Shown: piece by piece, positions 60,101-64,000 of the stretch
Position numbering within the stretch: position 1 is the first letter of the stretch
Layout: every line of letters begins with the position of its first letter
Assembly: GCA_026874595.1 (NCBI GenBank)
Contig: CM049308.1
Span: 77,546,124 to 77,610,123 of the forward strand
DNA length: 64,000 bases
From: Sipunculus nudus
Taxonomy: Eukaryota > Annelida > Sipuncula > Golfingiida > Sipunculidae
Direction: 5' to 3'
The notes under the pieces: generated by a model
Database searches by the model: none
What the model was told of the DNA's origin: nothing
The model's input: only the letters and a program-made list of their open reading frames with translations
Translations under genes and position numbers: made by a program

Positions 60101-63100
60101 CTTGACTAAATATTAAATAATACCATGCAGTTAGTGGAACCTTAATTATTGGAAATAAATAAATACTAAGGAAACCAAATTTGCTTGCAAATATAACTAA
60201 AGTAACAGTCTGAGGAGTCTACGCCAAAATGATCCAGCTGAAAGACAGGTAAGAAATGACATTCTATAATGGTAAAGACAGGGTATTACATAAGCATACT
60301 ACAGGTTATCTGGTTTTAATACATACAGGGAAAGGTATAGGTCTACAGTTAAAACTCGATCCCGAGGACCTCAAACCTGTGGACTTTTAACAAGCATGTT
60401 AGTATGGTTTGCTTGAATGTAAACCAGAACATGATGTATGATACAGATGAAGTTCAAGCTACTTTTTTTTTAACATTTTGCTACACAAATATTAACATGC
60501 AGTGTCCTTTCCTTTCAAGCTGCTTTATGGGTGACATACAATATATGACTTATCCTTGTTCCCCTGATATTTTTTTCGGAGCAAAGTCAATTACATCATA
60601 TCTACAAATTTATAAACTTTTGACAAACAGATACTGTTAACCCATATCTGTTCCTAATACATTTCCCTCAGATTTACTCTGAAATCTCAGACACAAGTAT
60701 GCATTTAATTCAGTTCTGGGGTTGGACAAGGATTGAAGCAATTTAAAAGCAAAGAAAGTCATTTATGTAATATGTTATGTGTAAATAATGGCATTAAAGC
60801 AGTGTTAAATATAATCTACTGTATGCTGCCCACTGCCAACAGAAGAATACCCAACACAAAAGCCCTTACAGCTGGTAGCTATGCAGGCACTATCCCCACT
60901 GTTGCCAAACCAAGCCAAAACAAACACTAAGGAAAGGAAATTCTAATGCCACTAAGCCCCTAAGCTTCAATATCTAGTAGAACCTCCCAAAACACATGCA
61001 TACCATACCTGGCAAGTCTGGATCCATGCAGGTATGACCACAGCGTGTAGAGCAGCACTTCTGGTTCCTGGCACAGTCCTGATCAGTACTGCACTGTTCT
61101 GTACAGGGTCCTGGCATATCAGGGGGTAACACTGGACAGCTACCAACCTTAGGTTCTGTTAATAAAAGAAGCAAAAGCATATCATAGTTACAAAGAAGTT
61201 ATTGTCAGCAGAATAAAATTTACGTGAACTTAGGCAAAGAATATGATTTGTGAATATTTCCTTGACTTTAAAACTGATATAAATTGTAAGACAATATGTT
61301 AAAAAATAATCTGTCTTTGTTCAAATGTGCTCTTTCAGCAAGTTGACATAAGAACTTGGTACAGAAAATGGTTAAAAAGTTGACAACTGGTTATGGTTAC
61401 TTAGCTGTAAATGTCATAGCTTAGCTGTAAATGTTATAAAGCCAGGGTGGAACAAGACCTTGGATAACAAAGAAACAGGTTGTAGGGCATTTCATTTACA
61501 CATAATCAAAGCTGGAAAGGTGTTACACTAACTAAGCTTTCACAGTGAGCAGAGCAGGGCTAACATTTACAAACTTATGTTAGGCTGAGCTGGGCAGGAG
61601 GCATTCCTACATGATTCCACATGGGCTGGACAGGGATACACATACTTGGTTTAAACATGAGCTGAGCTGGACAGGGGTTATACTTAGTTGGCTTAAACAT
61701 AAGCTGAGCTGGAAAGGGGTTACAATTACATGGTTTAACATGGGCTGAGGGGGGCAGGGGTTACACTTACTTGGTTTACACATTGGCTGAGCGGGGCAGG
61801 GGTTACACTTACTTGGTTTAACATAGGCTTAGTATGGCAATGGTTACACTTACATGGTTTAACATGGGCTGAGCTGGGCAGGGGTTACACTAACCTTTTT
61901 TATACATGGGGGAGATGGACAGGGGTTACACTTACTTGGTTAACACATGGGCTGAGCAGGGCAGGGGTTACACTTACTTGGTTTACACATGGGCTTAGTA
62001 TGGCAATGGTTACACTTACATGGTTTAACATGGGCTGAGCTGAGCAGGGGTTACACTAACCTTTTTTATACATGGGGGAGATGGACAGGGGTTACACTTA
62101 CTTGGTTTACACATGGGCTTAGTATGGCAATGGTTACACTTACATGGTTTAACATGGGCTGAGCTGGGCAGGGGTTACACTAACTTTTTTTATACATGGG
62201 GGAGATGGACAGGGGTTACACTTACTTGGTTTACACATGGGCTGAGCAGGGCAGGGGTTACACTTACTTGGTTTACACATGGGCTTAATATGGCAATGGT
62301 TACACTTACATGGTTTAACATGGGCTGAGCTGGGCAGGGGTTACACTAACCTTTTTTATACATGGGGGAGATGGACAGGGGTTACACTTACTTGGTTTAC
62401 ACATGGGCTCAGCGGGGCAAGGGTTACACTTACTTGGTTTACACATGGGCTTAGTATGGCAATGGTTACACTTACATGGTTTAACATGGGCTGAGCTGGG
62501 CAGGGGTTACACTAACCTTTTTTACACATGGGAAAAATGGACAGGGGTTACACTTACTTGGTTTACACATGGGCTGAGCGGGGCAGGGGTTACACTTACT
62601 TGGTTTACACATGGGCTTAGTATGGCAATGGTTACACTTACATGGTTTAACATGGGCTGAGCTGGGCAGGGGTTACACTAACCTTTTTTACACATGGGGG
62701 AGATGGACAGGGGTTACACTTACTTGGTTTACACATGGGCTGAGCGGGGCAGGGGTTACACTTACTTGGTTTACACATGGGCTGAGTATGGCAGAGGTAC
62801 CACTTACTTGGGTTACACATGGGCTGAGCTGGAAAGGGGTTACACTTCTTTGTTTTACACACGGGCTGAGCTGGAAAGGGGTTTCAATTACATGGTTTTC
62901 ACATGGGTCGAGCTGGGAAGGGGTTACACATACTTGTTAACACATGGGCTGGGCTGGACAGGTTTTACACTTACTTGGCTTACACATGGGATCAGCTGGG
63001 CTTGTATTACAATTACTTGATTTACACATGGGCTTGGCTGGACAGGGGTTACACTTACTTGGTTTACACATTGGCTGAGCTGGACATGGGCTACTGACAC

Positions 63101-63149
63101 ACTGCACCTGCATCACATGACATTCCTGGCCCTCTGGGCATTCATGTTT
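42519..63149 (-). CDS. PAPLN: Papilin-like extracellular matrix protein, 3' portion
   Basis: Papilins are secreted matrix glycoproteins related to ADAMTS proteins and are found in basement membranes. Exons in transcript order: 63149-63059, 61155-61009, 56996-56874, 55514-55391, 54928-54762, 54051-53779, 52498-52235, 42667-42519; together 1338 nt, about 445 residues and a stop. Every junction is in phase (mostly phase 1, the usual phase for shuffled extracellular modules). Domain order: short Cys-rich segment, WAP four-disulfide core, the papilin cassette CxxxxxGCCPDxxxxAxG...GC, three I-set-like Ig domains, and a six-Cys PLAC domain at the C-terminus. The N-terminal thrombospondin, spacer and Kunitz regions expected of the family are not in the window. 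Cassette plus Ig plus PLAC is diagnostic of papilin rather than of a generic Ig protein. Confidence 0.88.
47625..47675 (-). CDS. PAPLN: Candidate Thr-rich papilin cassette exon
   Basis: In the 9.6-kb intron between Ig3 and PLAC. CCTTGATTAG precedes 51 nt that read [16 protein letters not shown], followed by GTAACC. It is phase 1-1, so it can be included or skipped without changing frame. Local sequence is GC-richer than the intron. A Thr-rich spacer before PLAC is plausible for O-glycosylation. Support is only splice motifs, phase and composition. Confidence 0.3.
49091..49346. mobile_element. Harbinger-like MITE, copy 2 (papilin intron), opposite orientation
   Basis: 256 bp, flanked by TTA (49088-49090, 49347-49349). 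The internal sequence is the reverse complement of 26487-26768 with moderate divergence and small indels. The homologous ends include TATGGTTCTCAGGCAC and GTGCCTGAGAACCATACCTT. Confidence 0.78.
49785..50330. repeat. AGAGAC/AGACAG purine tract, about 540 bp
   Basis: Irregular mixture of AGAG, AGAC and GACAGACAG blocks, almost pure A/G with interspersed C on the + strand. It lies in the papilin intron between Ig3 and PLAC, so the transcript carries a long CU-rich stretch. Open frames on the - strand here are low-complexity artefacts. Confidence 0.9.
52235..52498 (-). CDS. PAPLN: Papilin exon: Ig domain 3
   Basis: 264 nt, phase 1-1. [20 protein letters not shown], then VVC, YRWMKG and [20 protein letters not shown] give the conserved Cys, Trp and DxGxYxC of an Ig domain. 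Acceptor TGTACTTTCAG, donor GTAAGT. The frame stays open past the donor, but the spliced reading to PLAC is in phase and gives a complete protein. Confidence 0.94.
52720..53575. repeat. Dispersed repeat in papilin intron, with GGTGGCGCCACC cores and a terminal hairpin
   Basis: Two ~275-bp modules (GTTGGTGGCGCCACCTGTTA near 52859 and TAGGTGGCGCCACCTGTCAT near 53137), each followed by AAACCACTGCAGA.ATATGAGTG and ATGCAAAAATGGCTG. It ends at a perfect 19-bp hairpin (53514-53560). No protein. Confidence 0.6.
53514..53560. repeat. Perfect 19-bp stem hairpin
   Basis: GTATCCGCCAAAACGAAGT, 9-nt loop, then the exact complement. It sits at the edge of the repeat 52720-53575 and is probably its structured terminus. 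Confidence 0.85.
53779..54051 (-). CDS. PAPLN: Papilin exon: Ig domain 2
   Basis: A single 273-nt phase 1-1 exon. Starts [20 protein letters not shown], with LQC (B strand), IRWLLNG (C strand) and [15 protein letters not shown] (F strand), a typical I-set Ig. Acceptor CATACAG, donor GTAAGG. An alternating TA run of about 73 bp lies 40 bp upstream of the acceptor. Confidence 0.94.
54092..54164. repeat. (TA)n microsatellite
   Basis: About 36 TA dinucleotides flanked by short CA and GT runs, 40 bp upstream of the papilin Ig2 acceptor. Confidence 0.95.
54600..54621. repeat. Homopolymer of 22 C
   Basis: C22 on the + strand, G22 in the papilin transcript, 140 nt after the Ig1 donor. A second run of about 12 C lies at 54541-54552. 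Runs this long are also prone to assembly error. Confidence 0.85.
54762..54928 (-). CDS. PAPLN: Papilin exon: second half of Ig domain 1
   Basis: Reads [40 protein letters not shown], then [15 protein letters not shown]: the DxATYTC motif of the F strand completes the Ig fold opened in the preceding exon. Acceptor TTTATTTTCAG, donor GTATAG. Ig1 is the only one of the three Ig domains split by an intron. Confidence 0.92.
55300..55421 (-). repeat. Duplicated exon end and 5' splice site of papilin Ig1
   Basis: GGTTTGTGACTTACTTGTTC...GACCTGTGGT (55300-55343) repeats 55378-55421 with about five differences, offset 78 bp. On the sense strand it contains the last 25 or so nt of exon 55514-55391 and its GTAAGT. 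Confidence 0.85.
55391..55514 (-). CDS. PAPLN: Papilin exon: first half of Ig domain 1
   Basis: Reads [20 protein letters not shown] then [21 protein letters not shown]-strand Cys and C-strand Trp of an Ig fold. Acceptor CCCACTTCAG, donor GTAAGT, 124 nt, joining the next exon within the Asn codon after WYKN. The end of this exon and its donor are duplicated 78 bp into the intron. Confidence 0.9.
56874..56996 (-). CDS. PAPLN: Papilin exon: GCCPD cassette
   Basis: Reads [40 protein letters not shown], the papilin-specific Cys cassette (GCCPDG...A.G....GC). The donor GTGGGT is clear. The acceptor is poor: GGTTTAG with no pyrimidine tract. An alternative AG giving a start at 57020 keeps the same phase and adds VCSGGEGL, which would bring the cysteine count from seven to eight. 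The end is firm, the beginning is not. Confidence 0.8.
57021..61008 (-). other. PAPLN: Papilin intron, no further exon recognised
   Basis: About 4 kb of AT-rich sequence. The WAP and GCCPD exons join in phase without any exon between them. A run of about 14 G at 60057-60070 is the only notable low-complexity tract. Confidence 0.5.
61009..61155 (-). CDS. PAPLN: Papilin exon: WAP four-disulfide core domain
   Basis: Reads [20 protein letters not shown], then [20 protein letters not shown] and TCMDPDLP. All eight WAP cysteines are present, including the central KCC and the CxxxC pair. WAP domains often inhibit proteases, but that activity is not shown here. Acceptor TTATTAACAG, donor GTATGG, phase 1-1, 147 nt. 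Confidence 0.92.
61600..63058 (-). repeat. Minisatellite of exon end plus 5' splice site (about 42-bp unit)
   Basis: About 34 degenerate units of about 42 bp. On the papilin sense strand each is a copy of the last codons of exon 63149-63059 (CPAQPMCKP) plus the GTAAGTGTAACCCC that begins the intron. About twenty units keep GTAAGT. Units are grouped in 166-bp higher-order blocks, for instance starting at 61827, 61993, 62117, 62283, 62449, 62615 and 62781; one block is 124 bp, short by one unit. The frames that stay open on the + strand here are shadows of the array. Confidence 0.9.
63059..63149 (-). CDS. PAPLN: Papilin exon: short five-Cys segment, source of the downstream minisatellite
   Basis: 30 codons starting [20 protein letters not shown] and ending [10 protein letters not shown], in phase 0 at the acceptor TTTCTTCCAG and phase 1 at the donor GTAAGT. 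The pattern CPxGxxCxxxxVxCxxxPCxxxPxC recurs in secreted invertebrate proteins, from memory of the motif. The last codons and the splice site are copied many times in the following intron, and an alternative donor at 62975 would lengthen the exon by 84 nt in frame. The preceding exon is not visible in 63150-64000. Confidence 0.8.
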
Positions 63150-63439
63150 CTGGAAGAAATTATAAATTAATGCTTTATTATTTATAAACATGTATTCCTC
63201 TAATTCCAAAGAAATAATATTAATATTTCCTGTACTACCAGCAAACTAACAAAATAATATGATTAGACAATTAAAACTGACATAAAACCCAGCACACTGA
63301 CTATAACGTCTTTCAATTCATCTCTTTTACACATTATGATTCTGTGTGTGAGTAAACACAGGCCAGGCTAGTCTGTTTACCATAGCAAGACTGCATTACC
63401 AGAGGTCCTATCTTGCATGTATGACAACTCCTAAGAAAA

Positions 63440-63945
63440 AGTAACATGAAAGGAAAAGTTGAAAGAAGTAACATGAGAGGAGAAGATGAAAGAAGTAACA
63501 TGAAAGGAGAAGATGAAAGAAGTAACATGAAAAGAGGAGATGAAACAAGTAATATGAAAGGAGAAGATGGAAGAAGTAACATGAGAGGAGAAGATGAAAG
63601 AAGTAACATGAAAGGAGAAGATGAAACAAGTAATATGAAAGGAGAAGATGGAAGAAGTAAAATGAGAGGAGAAGATGAAAGAAGTAACATGAAAGGAGAA
63701 GATGGAAGAAGTAACATGAGAGGAGAAGATGAAAGAAGTAACATGAAAGGAGAAGATGAAACAAGTAATATGAAAGGAGAAGATGGAAGAAGTAAAATGA
63801 AAGGAGAAGATGAAAGAAGTAACATGAAAGGAGAAGATGAAACAAGTAACATGAAAGGAGAAGATGAAACAAGTAATATGAAAGGAGAAGATGGAAGAAG
63901 TAACTAGAGAGGAGAAGATGAAAGAAGTAACATGAAAGACAGAAC
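63440..63945. repeat. 27-bp purine-rich minisatellite
   Basis: About 18 units of ATGAAAGGAGAAGATGAAAG + AAGTAAC with a few recurrent variants (AGAGGAG, GATGGAAG, GAAACAAG) that themselves recur in order, pointing to higher-order duplication. Because 27 is divisible by 3, several frames stay open on both strands; none looks like a protein with other support. It lies in the papilin intron upstream of exon 63149, where the pre-mRNA strand is pyrimidine-rich. Confidence 0.9.
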
Positions 63946-64000
63946 AAATACCAGTTGGAAGCTGTAAAAGTGAAGTCACATGGTACACCTATCAGGTGGC

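Noticed and set aside
62113-63097. Overlapping + strand ORFs with repeated [14 protein letters not shown] or [10 protein letters not shown] motifs
   Set aside because: They are frames through the 42-bp minisatellite on the strand opposite to papilin; the 42-bp unit keeps frames open by arithmetic and there is no independent coding support.
63334-63988. Long - and + strand ORFs of 150-185 codons with 9-residue repeats
   Set aside because: The 27-bp repeat keeps several frames open on both strands at once, the signature of a minisatellite rather than a protein.
1-64000. tRNA, rRNA or retroelement polymerase genes
   Set aside because: No tRNA B-box with cloverleaf context, no rRNA sequence, and no reverse transcriptase or integrase motif was recognised on either strand by eye; a covariance-model scan (tRNAscan/Infernal) would settle it.

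Overview
This is an intron-rich, AT-rich animal nuclear window from a protostome-like invertebrate. Gene content and the style of the repeats suggest a mollusc, probably a bivalve; the species cannot be named from sequence alone. Only two genes can be supported, and they converge. TADA2B (transcriptional adaptor ADA2b of the SAGA histone acetyltransferase complex) lies on the + strand at 10289-27142, with 16 coding exons reassembled into a complete 437-residue protein. The 3' half of a papilin-like extracellular matrix gene lies on the - strand at 63149-42519. It has eight confident exons encoding a Cys-rich segment, a WAP domain, a papilin Cys cassette, three Ig domains and a C-terminal PLAC domain, about 445 residues in the window; the 5' part lies beyond 64000. 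The gene models rest on splice sites, exact phase matching across every junction, and recognised domains.

Layout: 1-10100 is gene-poor and repeat-rich. It holds a TA-flanked MITE, a pair of inverted hairpins, and a degenerate ~125-bp array centred on a 12-bp palindrome. About 9.8-10.3 kb is the GC-richer TADA2B promoter region, with a CRE and a TATA-like box. TADA2B fills 10.3-29.15 kb including a long 3' UTR, and its introns host several non-autonomous DNA elements. About 29.2-38.8 kb is a dense intergenic repeat block: tandem 675-bp modules in inverted orientation, and elements with clusters of AGGTCA half-sites. 38.8-42.5 kb has no recognised coding sequence and probably includes the papilin 3' UTR. 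42.5-64 kb is papilin and its introns.

The most unusual signal is the papilin intron at 61.6-63.06 kb. It is a minisatellite built from the 3' end of the preceding exon together with its 5' splice site, so the pre-mRNA presents about twenty GTAAGT copies. The first repeats keep the exon's reading frame and splice phase, so alternative donor choice could add a 28-residue Cys/Pro-rich insert. Other points of note are a perfect 25-bp estrogen-response-element-like palindrome in TADA2B intron 2, a GC-AG intron whose donor overlaps a perfect GTCACGTGAC E-box, a possible Thr-rich cassette exon before PLAC, and nuclear-receptor-like direct repeats carried inside mobile elements.
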